Assembly: GCA_002433805.1 (NCBI GenBank) | Contig: DJIW01000072.1 | Span: forward strand, 443-7,352 | Source of the DNA: Competibacteraceae bacterium UBA6584 | Lineage (GTDB): Bacteria; Pseudomonadota; Gammaproteobacteria; Competibacterales; Competibacteraceae | Direction of reading: 5' to 3' | Length of the DNA stretch: 6,910 nucleotides | Shown here: in pieces, positions 1 through 5,984 of the stretch | Layout of the letters: the number at the start of each line of letters is the position of its first letter | Position numbering within the stretch: position 1 is the stretch's first letter | Translations under genes and position numbers: made by a program | Notes under the pieces: generated by a model | Database searches by the model: none | Seen by the model: the letters and a program-made list of their open reading frames with translations, nothing else | What the model was told of the DNA's origin: nothing

Positions 1-589
1 TCATGTGTCGTTCTACAATGAGGGCCGGCTGCGCGGTGACGGCGCGTATCTGAGCGGCTGGATCGAAACCTTGTTGGCGCGCTTGAACGCCGGTTCGAGC
101 GGGAGCGCCCGCTATAAGGCGACGGTCGAATCGCGCGCCGAGGGCGAAAGCGTCAGTTTGCTCGTCAGCCGCCGCACCCACGGTCTGGACCGTCAATTCC
201 GGCTTTCCGCCGAGTTTTTCAGTTCCGTCGAGTACGGTACGTTGATCCGGTTCGGCGCTCGCTCGAGCGGCCTGTTCGAGGGCGGCGCGGAAGTACAGCG
301 CGGCGAGCGCGCGCGAGCCGTGCGCGATTTTCGCGAGCTCATGGACTGGTTGCTGGAGGAAGCCAAGCGCGGCCAGCACATCCAGCGTTACAAAGGCTTG
401 GGCGAAATGAATCCGGAGCAGTTGTGGGAAACCACCATGAATCCGGATTCGCGCCGCTTGCTTCAGGTCCGCATCGAGGACGCCGTCGCCGCCGACGAGG
501 TTTTTACCACGCTAATGGGCGATCAAGTCGAGCCGCGCCGGGACTTTATCGAGCAGAATGCCTTGGACGTGCTCAATTTGGATGTCTGA
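1..589 (+). CDS. gyrB: DNA gyrase subunit B, C-terminal part (5' end outside window)
   Basis: GyrB is the ATPase subunit of DNA gyrase, which introduces negative supercoils in an A2B2 complex with GyrA. The reading frame is open from the left edge (first whole codon at 2-4), and about 195 residues are visible. The GTG at 5 is an internal valine codon, not a start. The hallmark block QRYKGLGEMNPEQLWETTM lies at about residues 127-145 counted from that GTG, followed by TLMGDQVEPRR and the terminal ALDVLNLDV. This is the end of the TOPRIM region and the GyrA-contacting tail. The weakly conserved part before it (RTHGLD, then RGERARAV) matches the second half of the large insertion found in gamma- and betaproteobacterial GyrB of about 800 residues. 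The terminal GDQVEPRR/NLDV signature favours GyrB over ParE. The ATPase domain is not in the window. The stop is TGA at 587-589, and the next gene is convergent, 14 nt away. Confidence 0.95.
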   Translation, partial: HVSFYNEGRLRGDGAYLSGWIETLLARLNAGSSGSARYKATVESRAEGESVSLLVSRRTHGLDRQFRLSAEFFSSVEYGTLIRFGARSSGLFEGGAEVQRGERARAVRDFRELMDWLLEEAKRGQHIQRYKGLGEMNPEQLWETTMNPDSRRLLQVRIEDAVAADEVFTTLMGDQVEPRRDFIEQNALDVLNLDV

Positions 590-603
590 TGGAGAGGCCG
601 CAT

Positions 604-2985
604 TCAAGCCCGTACCGGTAGCGTCCGACACAGCCATTCACGCTGGTCGGCTTGTAGATTCCGCGTGTCCGAGCGACCGTTGACCGCAAGCCTCAAGTCC
701 CGCAAATCCGGTCGGCCGTAAACGACCGGACTAAAACGCACTGTATCACGCGGGTAGTTGCCTTTCTCCGCGATCTCCATTTGCAAGCCATCGCGATGCA
801 GTTCAGCGCTGATACAAGCAACGCCCCATGCGCCGGCTTCATAACCCCGCGTTTCCCGATCATCGAGCGCGTAATCCAAACGGGCGGGCTGGTCGTGACA
901 GAACACATGCAGCTCGACGGCGCTTAAATCCATCAAACTATTGCGCAGCGGCCCGGCGTAATAAGGCAACACCGCGCCGTCGCGGACGAATAACGGGAGT
1001 TCGTCCAAGGCGGCGGCGTAGTTGAGCATCCGCCCGCCGCGCACCCAGACGCCATGATTCAGATCGAACCACCAACCCGGCGGCAGCGCGATCATCCGTT
1101 CCTGATATTTGATCCCATGGCGGATGGTTTCCGGACCTTGGCCCTCTCCGTGCAGGATCGGAGCGACCAGCAACATCTCGCCGAGCAGATACTGATCGTT
1201 GATATGAGCGTAATCGGGATGCGGATCGTGATATAGCAAGGGCCGGATCACGGGATCGCCATCCCGCCAATGCGCGAAAAAGCATTGATACAGATACGGC
1301 AACAGCCGATAGCGGAGGCGGATGGCCCCTCTGATCGCCGCCAGCGCCGCCGGACCAAACTGCCACGGTTCCTGCAATCGAGAATCGCGCATGGAGTGAT
1401 TGCGGAAAAAAGGAAACAGGCAGCAGGCTTGATGCCAGCGCACCAGCAATTCGGCGTTGGTGTCGTCCATGAAGCCGCCCACGTCCGGGCCGTTGAAGGC
1501 GACGCCGGACAGGCTCAGATTCAGCGAGCACGGCAAGGCCATCTGCAAATGTTGCCAGTTGCTGGCGTTATCGCCGGTCCAAACCGCCGTGTGGCGCTGG
1601 GTGCCGGCACAGGCGCTGCGGGTCAGCAAAAACGGCCGGCCTTGAGGATCGAGCTGCTCGCAGGCCGCGCGGCTGGCCGCGGCCATGAAATGCGCGTATT
1701 GATTGTGATAGCGCTCGTGGGCCGCCGCGCCGTGCTGAAAGCGCATCTCCTCGGTGCGGCTGTAACCGGTGGCGGGATCGTTCATGTCCAGCCACACGCC
1801 ATCCACCGCGCTCTCGCGCAGGAATCGCGCCAGCCAATCCGCCCACCAAGCCCGAGTACTTTCCAAGCTGAAATCGGGAAACACGGTATCGCCCGGCCAG
1901 ACCTTGCCGACGTAATCGCGGCCGCTGGCGGTCTGGCAGAACACGCGCTGTTCGCGGCCGCTGTCGTAAACAGCATAACCCGGCTCGCGCTTGACGCCGG
2001 GATCGACGATGGTCACGGCGCGGATGCCGGCCTCCTTCAAGTCTCGGTTCAAGCCGGCGGGATCGGGAAAATCGTTTCGATCCCAGGTAAACAGGCGATA
2101 GTCGTCCATGTAATCGATGTCGTACCACAAGGCGCTGACCGGCACGTCGGCGGCGGCGAAACGCTCGGCCAGTTCCCGGAATTCCCGCTCGCGCTGGTAA
2201 CCCCAACGGCATTGGTGATAGCCGAGCGCCCACAACGGCGGCAAGGGCGCGCGGCCGGTCAGGGCGGCGTAGCGCCGGGTGACCTCGGCCAGCGTCGGTC
2301 CGGCCAACAGATAAAGGTCGGTTACCCCGCCGAAGGATTGATACCAGAATTCACCCGGTTTGGTCTTGCCGACATCCATGATCGCCCGGTGAGGGTTGTC
2401 GAAGAACAGCCCCAGAAACCGCTCGCCGATTTGGAGGACGGCCAGCGGAATGGCGACATAGGTCGGATCGTAATCGTCGCGGGCGTAGGTGTGCTTGAAT
2501 ACCGCCACCACGTCCACGGTCAGAAAATCGGCGCGCTCGCCCAGTTTGTTGAAGCGCCCGGCGCGCTCGCCCAGGCCGTAGCACCCCTTCGCGCCGATCA
2601 AGGCGAAATTGAGCAATAAAGCCTCGCCGCAACCGCCGATGCCGTCGGCGACGGTCGAGAGCGAGACGCCCGCCAGTCCCACATGCAGGTGGCGGGGGCG
2701 TAGTTCGACCCGTCCCTCCGCTGTTTCGAACAGCGCCGCGCCGTCAGTCAGAACCGGCGTTTCAACCGCTCCGGCCTGATAATCGGGGATTACCGCATCC
2801 GAATACTGGGTCGGGTCAGTCTCTCGGGCGTTTTCGAACCGAAGGCGCAGACAGCCAGCCATCGGGAGGGCGCAGGCGACCCGCAGCCGCACGCCGGAGC
2901 CGGTCAATTCGACTGCGGGTCCATCGACGCTCAATTGTTCCGGATAATCGAAATTGAGGGGATGGATTTTCTGATCGAAAAACAT
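604..2985 (-). CDS. Glycoside hydrolase family 31, alpha-glucosidase-like
   Basis: A complete 793-residue protein of normal GH31 size. It has an N-terminal beta-sandwich (about 1-240), a TIM barrel from about 250 (PLPPLWALGYHQCRWGY) to about 590, and C-terminal beta domains. Visible active-site blocks are WYDIDYMDDYRLFTWD (287-302), GVWLDMND (396-403) with predicted nucleophile D400, TRSACAGTQRHTAVWTGDN (455-473) with predicted acid/base D472, FNGPDVGGF (497-505) and FFRNHS (526-531). The WxDMN type fits alpha-glucosidases better than the KTDFGE type of alpha-xylosidases. It should release glucose from non-reducing ends of alpha-glucosides by a retaining mechanism; exact linkage cannot be read from sequence. 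There is no signal peptide, so it is probably cytoplasmic. The ATG start at 2985 is supported by AAGGA (2992-2996, minus strand) with a 6-nt spacer. It follows dsbC by 46 nt on the same strand and may be co-transcribed. One oddity is Asp at 403, where most members have Glu (DMNE). Confidence 0.92.
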   Translation of the reverse strand: MFFDQKIHPLNFDYPEQLSVDGPAVELTGSGVRLRVACALPMAGCLRLRFENARETDPTQYSDAVIPDYQAGAVETPVLTDGAALFETAEGRVELRPRHLHVGLAGVSLSTVADGIGGCGEALLLNFALIGAKGCYGLGERAGRFNKLGERADFLTVDVVAVFKHTYARDDYDPTYVAIPLAVLQIGERFLGLFFDNPHRAIMDVGKTKPGEFWYQSFGGVTDLYLLAGPTLAEVTRRYAALTGRAPLPPLWALGYHQCRWGYQREREFRELAERFAAADVPVSALWYDIDYMDDYRLFTWDRNDFPDPAGLNRDLKEAGIRAVTIVDPGVKREPGYAVYDSGREQRVFCQTASGRDYVGKVWPGDTVFPDFSLESTRAWWADWLARFLRESAVDGVWLDMNDPATGYSRTEEMRFQHGAAAHERYHNQYAHFMAAASRAACEQLDPQGRPFLLTRSACAGTQRHTAVWTGDNASNWQHLQMALPCSLNLSLSGVAFNGPDVGGFMDDTNAELLVRWHQACCLFPFFRNHSMRDSRLQEPWQFGPAALAAIRGAIRLRYRLLPYLYQCFFAHWRDGDPVIRPLLYHDPHPDYAHINDQYLLGEMLLVAPILHGEGQGPETIRHGIKYQERMIALPPGWWFDLNHGVWVRGGRMLNYAAALDELPLFVRDGAVLPYYAGPLRNSLMDLSAVELHVFCHDQPARLDYALDDRETRGYEAGAWGVACISAELHRDGLQMEIAEKGNYPRDTVRFSPVVYGRPDLRDLRLAVNGRSDTRNLQADQREWLCRTLPVRA
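625..650 (+). terminator. Possible gyrB terminator hairpin inside the 3' end of the GH31 gene
   Basis: CCGACACAGC (625-634) pairs with GCTGGTCGG (642-650): nine base pairs with one bulged A and a 7-nt loop. It begins 35 nt after the gyrB stop and lies within the last codons of the convergent gene. No T-run follows on either strand, so intrinsic termination is doubtful. It is listed because the 14-nt gap between the two genes holds no terminator of its own. Confidence 0.2.
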
Positions 2986-3031
2986 CGTAAATCCTTGAGG
3001 CAGCGCGTCTAGATTTAAAAAATGCCGTTTT

Positions 3032-3793
3032 TCAAGGTTTCGCGGCGGATTGAGTCTTCCGGTCGGTGTACTCCGCCAGCAATTGCGCCAGTTGGGTGGG
3101 CGGAACGTAACCGGGAAGCATCTCGCCGGATTCTAGAATCAAGCTCGGCGTGCCGCGCACGCCTAATTTCTGAGCCAGTTCGTATTGCGCCCGCACCGGA
3201 TTGTCGCAGGTCTTGGTTTCGACGCTCTCGCCGCGCTTGGCCTTGGTCATGGCCTCTCGCCGGTCCTGGGCGCACCAGACCGACACCGCTTTTTGATAGG
3301 ACTCCGAGCCGAGGCCCTCGCGCGGGAACCACAGATAACGTATCTTGATGCCTTCCTTGTTGTACTCGGCTATCTGGCTGTGCATTTTGCGGCAGTAGCC
3401 GCAGTCGATGTCGGTAAACACGGTGATCGTGTTTTTAACCGGCCCCTCGGGTCCGAAAACGATCATGTTATTTTCGCCGATGGTTTGGATGGCCTTGCCG
3501 CGCAGTTCGCCTCGCCGCTTGTCGGTCAGGTTGGCCTGACCGTTCAAGTCCAGCATGTCTCCCTGGATAGCAAAACGTCCGTCTTCGCTCAAGTACAGCA
3601 CTTGCCCGCCGATCACGACCTCATACAATCCTGGAATCGCGGAGGGCGCGATGCTATCCGGTTTTTCGCCCTCCAGAGCCGCTTGAAGCTTGCTCAGATC
3701 GGGTTGCTTCGGCGCTTCGGAAGCCGGGGCGGGGTCGGCGGCCAGCGCGCTCGCGGAAAACAGGACGGCGGCGATCAGCAAGGTCTTGTGCAT
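3032..3793 (-). CDS. dsbC: Periplasmic thiol:disulfide interchange protein (disulfide isomerase)
   Basis: DsbC corrects wrongly paired disulfides in the periplasm as a V-shaped homodimer and is kept reduced by DsbD. The 253-residue product begins with a clear signal peptide (MHK, then a hydrophobic stretch to ALAAD), with cleavage likely after residue 18 or 19. A proline/alanine-rich linker (20-33) follows. The N-terminal dimerisation domain includes GLYEVVIGGQVLYLSEDGRF (55-74). The thioredoxin-fold domain has the active site DCGYCRKMH with C131/C134, and the cis-proline loop GTPSLI (214-219). C174 and C196 match the second, structural disulfide of E. coli DsbC. The protein is slightly longer than the E. 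coli precursor because of the linker and a tail after residue 240. The ATG at 3793 is fixed by the signal peptide, with only a weak AGG-type ribosome site upstream. Divergent from queA and followed by the GH31 gene. Confidence 0.95.
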   Translation of the reverse strand: MHKTLLIAAVLFSASALAADPAPASEAPKQPDLSKLQAALEGEKPDSIAPSAIPGLYEVVIGGQVLYLSEDGRFAIQGDMLDLNGQANLTDKRRGELRGKAIQTIGENNMIVFGPEGPVKNTITVFTDIDCGYCRKMHSQIAEYNKEGIKIRYLWFPREGLGSESYQKAVSVWCAQDRREAMTKAKRGESVETKTCDNPVRAQYELAQKLGVRGTPSLILESGEMLPGYVPPTQLAQLLAEYTDRKTQSAAKP

Positions 3794-3821
3794 TGCAATA
3801 CCTACAGGGCGGGGGAATAAT
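3793..3821 (+). promoter_or_regulatory. Candidate sigma-70 promoter for queA
   Basis: TTGCAA (3793-3798; four of six matches) is separated by exactly 17 nt from AATAAT (3816-3821; five of six). Transcription would begin near 3828. That lies after the ATG at 3820, so this promoter and that start codon cannot both be right. If the promoter is real, queA would have to start further in, near the conserved domain at 3913. Confidence 0.3.
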
Positions 3822-4950
3822 GGATTCAGAGTTTAACCGCAAGCGGGAGTTTCACAACGCTTCGGCGCGTAGCGATATTGAGGGCGCGTCACCGGCGCGG
3901 TCATCCGACGAGCTGCGTAGGCAAGATTTTCGGTTTGACTTGCCGGCGGAGTTGATCGCCCAACAGCCGCCGGACCGGCGCGGCGACAGTCGGCTAATGG
4001 TGTTGGACGGCGCGAGCGGCGCGCTGGAGGACCGGCGCTTCGATGAGTTGCCGAACCTGTTGCATCCCGGCGATCTCCTGGTGTTCAACGATACCCGCGT
4101 GATCCCGGCCCGCTTGCACGGTCGAAAAAACAGCGGCGGTCGGGTCGAACTGCTGGTGGAACGACTGCTGGACCAACGGCGCGCCTTGGTTCACCTGCGC
4201 GCCAGCAAACCGCCCAAACCCGGCGGGGTGCTGGCGATGGACGCCGGCTTCTCCGTCACCGTGCTCGGCCGGCACGATGATTTATTCGAAATTCGGACCG
4301 AGAGCGACCAACCGTTGCTTTCCTTACTGGAACAGCACGGCCAAATCCCGCTGCCGCCTTATATCGCCCGCCCGCCGACCGCGACCGACCGCGACCGCTA
4401 TCAAACGGTTTATGCCCGCGATCCCGGCGCGGTGGCCGCGCCCACCGCCGGCTTGCATTTTGATCAAGCCTTGCTCGACCGGCTCCAGGATTTGGGCGTC
4501 GCAAAAACCTTCATCACTCTCCATGTCGGAGCCGGCACCTTCCAACCGGTTCGGGCGGAGCGTCTCACCGACCATCGGATGCACGCCGAACGGATCGAAG
4601 TCGGCGAGGACGCCTGCGAGCAGATCCGCGCGGCGCGCGCGCGCGGCGGCCGGGTGATCGCGGTGGGCACCACGGCGGTCAGGGCGCTGGAAAGCGTGTG
4701 CGACGAGCGGGGAACACCCCAGCCCCAACGCGCCGAGACCCGGATCTTCATTTATCCGGGCTATCGGTTTCGCTGCGTCGATGCGCTCGTCACCAACTTT
4801 CATTTGCCCGAATCCACGCTGCTGATGCTGGTGGCGGCCTTCGCCGGCCGCGAGGCGATCATGAACGCTTACCGACACGCCGTGGAGCGGCGTTACCGCT
4901 TCTTCAGCTACGGCGATGCAATGTTAATCGCCCACCGTTCTCCGCGGTGA
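3820..4950 (+). CDS. queA: S-adenosylmethionine:tRNA ribosyltransferase-isomerase
   Basis: QueA transfers and isomerises the ribosyl group of S-adenosylmethionine onto preQ1 at the wobble base of GUN-anticodon tRNAs, making epoxyqueuosine in the cytoplasm. With the ATG at 3820 the protein has 376 residues. Family blocks are LVFNDTRVIPARL (87-99), QTVYARDPGAVAAPTAGLHF (195-214), LHVGAGTFQPV (234-244), TNFHLPES (325-332) and RFFSYGDAM (360-368). All look intact. The start is uncertain. Homology to E. coli QueA begins only at LRRQDFRFDLP (residue 32), aligning with MRVTDFSFELP, and that leucine codon is CTG at 3913; from there the length would be 345, near the usual 350. The first 31 residues (DSEFNRKREFHNASARSD...) have no counterpart in that homologue. 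An in-frame TTG at 3793 would extend the protein into the dsbC start and is less likely. The usual partners tgt, yajC and secD are absent; htpX follows instead. Confidence 0.95.
   Translation: MDSEFNRKREFHNASARSDIEGASPARSSDELRRQDFRFDLPAELIAQQPPDRRGDSRLMVLDGASGALEDRRFDELPNLLHPGDLLVFNDTRVIPARLHGRKNSGGRVELLVERLLDQRRALVHLRASKPPKPGGVLAMDAGFSVTVLGRHDDLFEIRTESDQPLLSLLEQHGQIPLPPYIARPPTATDRDRYQTVYARDPGAVAAPTAGLHFDQALLDRLQDLGVAKTFITLHVGAGTFQPVRAERLTDHRMHAERIEVGEDACEQIRAARARGGRVIAVGTTAVRALESVCDERGTPQPQRAETRIFIYPGYRFRCVDALVTNFHLPESTLLMLVAAFAGREAIMNAYRHAVERRYRFFSYGDAMLIAHRSPR
3830..3857 (-). promoter_or_regulatory. Candidate sigma-70 promoter for dsbC
   Basis: On the minus strand, TTGTGA (3852-3857; four of six matches to TTGACA) is followed after 16 nt by TAAACT (3830-3835; four of six to TATAAT). 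Transcription would start near 3823, giving a leader of about 30 nt before the dsbC ATG. The match is moderate and rests on inspection only. The site lies inside the 5' region of queA, as it must, since the two genes leave almost no free space. Confidence 0.3.
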
Positions 4951-4990
4951 ACGAAACACCGCGATTTCGGTCCGAACCGGCGCGGGCGCG

Positions 4991-5018
4991 CTTGAAATTG
5001 ACCCCGGCTTATCCATAC
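4991..5018 (+). promoter_or_regulatory. Candidate heat-shock (sigma-32) promoter of htpX
   Basis: CTTGAAA (4991-4997) matches the sigma-32 -35 element. After 13 nt comes ATCCATAC (5011-5018), which keeps the central CCAT of the CCCCATnT -10 element. Predicted transcription start is about 5025, leaving a leader of roughly 27 nt that includes GGAG (5041-5044), 7 nt before the ATG at 5052. The site overlaps a possible sigma-70 reading (TTGAAA, 18 nt, TACAGT at 5016-5021). In E. coli htpX is a known heat-shock gene, which supports the sigma-32 reading. The remaining queA-htpX gap (4951-5051) holds only tiny inverted repeats such as CGGT-CCGA-ACCG and no clear terminator, so some read-through from queA is possible. 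Confidence 0.5.
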
Positions 5019-5051
5019 AGTTGAAACGTCGTCGTTCCACGGAGCCTGATC

Positions 5052-5933
5052 ATGAAACGCATCGTCTTGTTCGCCGCCACCAATCTGGCGGTCGTCGTCC
5101 TGCTAGGTTTCGTCGCCCGCTTGCTGGGGGTGGATCGGTATTTGTATCAATCGGGCCTCAATCTTCCCAGCTTGCTGGCCTTCGCCGCTATTTTCGGCAT
5201 GGGCGGTTCGCTGATTTCGCTGTTGATGTCGAAATCGATCGCCAAGATGTCGGTCGGGGCGCAAGTGATTGAAAATCCTAGCAACCAGACCGAGCGCTGG
5301 TTGGTCGATACCGTCCAGCGCCAGGCGCAAGCGGCCGGCATCGGGATGCCGGAAGTGGCGGTTTACAACTCGCCCGAACCCAATGCCTTCGCCACCGGGG
5401 CCAACCGCAATGCGGCGTTGGTGGCGGTCAGCACCGGTCTTCTGCAACAAATGTCCGCCGAGGAAGCGGAAGCGGTGCTCGGCCACGAAGTCAGCCATGT
5501 CGCCAACGGCGATATGGTGACGTTGAGCCTGTTGCAGGGTGTGGTGAACACCTTCGTGATCGCGCTGGCGCGCATCGTCGGCTCGGTGGTGGATCAGGCC
5601 ATGCGCAGCCAGGATTCGCGCGGAGCCGGCCCCGGTTACTACATCGTCAGCATGGTGTTGGAGCTGGTGTTTGGATTCCTGGCCACTCTGATCGTGATGT
5701 GGTTTAGCCGCCACCGCGAGTTCAGGGCCGACGCCGGCGGCGCCGAGCTTGCCGGCCGCAACAAGATGATCGCGGCGCTGGAACGGTTGCGACAGTTGCA
5801 GGAACCCTCGCGCCTGCCCTCGCAGATGGCGGCTTTCGGCATCAGCGGCGGTTTGGGCCAGGGGCTGCGCAGGTTGTTGACGACGCATCCTCCGCTGGAG
5901 GATCGGATCGCCGCCTTGCGCCAGCAACGGTGA
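5052..5933 (+). CDS. htpX: Inner-membrane zinc metalloprotease HtpX (M48 family)
   Basis: HtpX degrades damaged or misassembled membrane proteins at the cytoplasmic face of the inner membrane, alongside FtsH. The product has 293 residues, the same size as the E. coli protein. It has two N-terminal membrane segments (about 4-24 and 38-59), the zinc site HEVSH (H145, E146, H149) in GHEVSHVANGD, two further hydrophobic segments (about 157-183 and 197-217), and SRHREFRADAGGA (219-231), where E223 is the expected third zinc ligand. The closing TTHPPLEDRIAALR (277-290) is the family's C-terminal signature. The MKRI...NLAV start matches homologues and is preceded by GGAG with a 7-nt spacer. All catalytic residues are present. 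It lies downstream of queA on the same strand but has its own heat-shock-like promoter. A convergent gene follows after 51 nt. Confidence 0.97.
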   Translation: MKRIVLFAATNLAVVVLLGFVARLLGVDRYLYQSGLNLPSLLAFAAIFGMGGSLISLLMSKSIAKMSVGAQVIENPSNQTERWLVDTVQRQAQAAGIGMPEVAVYNSPEPNAFATGANRNAALVAVSTGLLQQMSAEEAEAVLGHEVSHVANGDMVTLSLLQGVVNTFVIALARIVGSVVDQAMRSQDSRGAGPGYYIVSMVLELVFGFLATLIVMWFSRHREFRADAGGAELAGRNKMIAALERLRQLQEPSRLPSQMAAFGISGGLGQGLRRLLTTHPPLEDRIAALRQQR

Positions 5934-5938
5934 GCGGC

Positions 5939-5973
5939 GCTCGACATCGAGCGGCGGCGCGGGATGCGCCGCC
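5939..5973. terminator. Tandem hairpins between convergent genes, probable transcription terminator
   Basis: Two adjacent inverted repeats fill the 51-nt gap. The first is GCTCG-ACAT-CGAGC (5939-5952). The second, stronger, is GGCGGCGC (5953-5960), loop GGGAT, GCGCCGCC (5966-5973), a perfect 8-bp stem made only of G-C pairs. On the plus strand a modest T-rich stretch (GAGTTTGGCTTT) follows. On the minus strand there is no T-run. It most likely ends htpX transcription and may also blunt transcripts from the opposite gene. Confidence 0.5.
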
Positions 5974-5984
5974 CGAGTTTGGCT

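Noticed and set aside
5..7. GTG as the gyrB start
   Set aside because: The frame is open to the left edge and the visible part corresponds only to the last quarter of GyrB.
1270..2619. A 449-codon open frame on the plus strand, opposite the GH31 gene
   Set aside because: It lies wholly inside a gene with clear family motifs. Its translation is low-complexity (rich in A, G, R, Q) with no recognisable domain, as expected from the reverse strand of GC-rich coding DNA.
2986..3031. AT-rich inverted repeat AAAAA-CGGCA-TTTTT in the dsbC-GH31 gap as a terminator
   Set aside because: The stem is only five A-T pairs with no GC core, too weak to be called a terminator.
3793..3795. TTG as the queA start
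   Set aside because: It would overlap the dsbC start codon, adds nine more residues to an already unusual extension and is a weaker codon than ATG 3820.
3185..3820. A 211-codon plus-strand frame opposite dsbC
   Set aside because: It is antisense to dsbC, which has a signal peptide, CxxC site and cis-Pro loop. The antisense product shows no family features.
5103..5927. A 274-codon open frame on the minus strand, opposite htpX
   Set aside because: It mirrors the htpX codons and gives a His/Gln/Arg-rich product with no domain. HtpX on the other strand is unmistakable.
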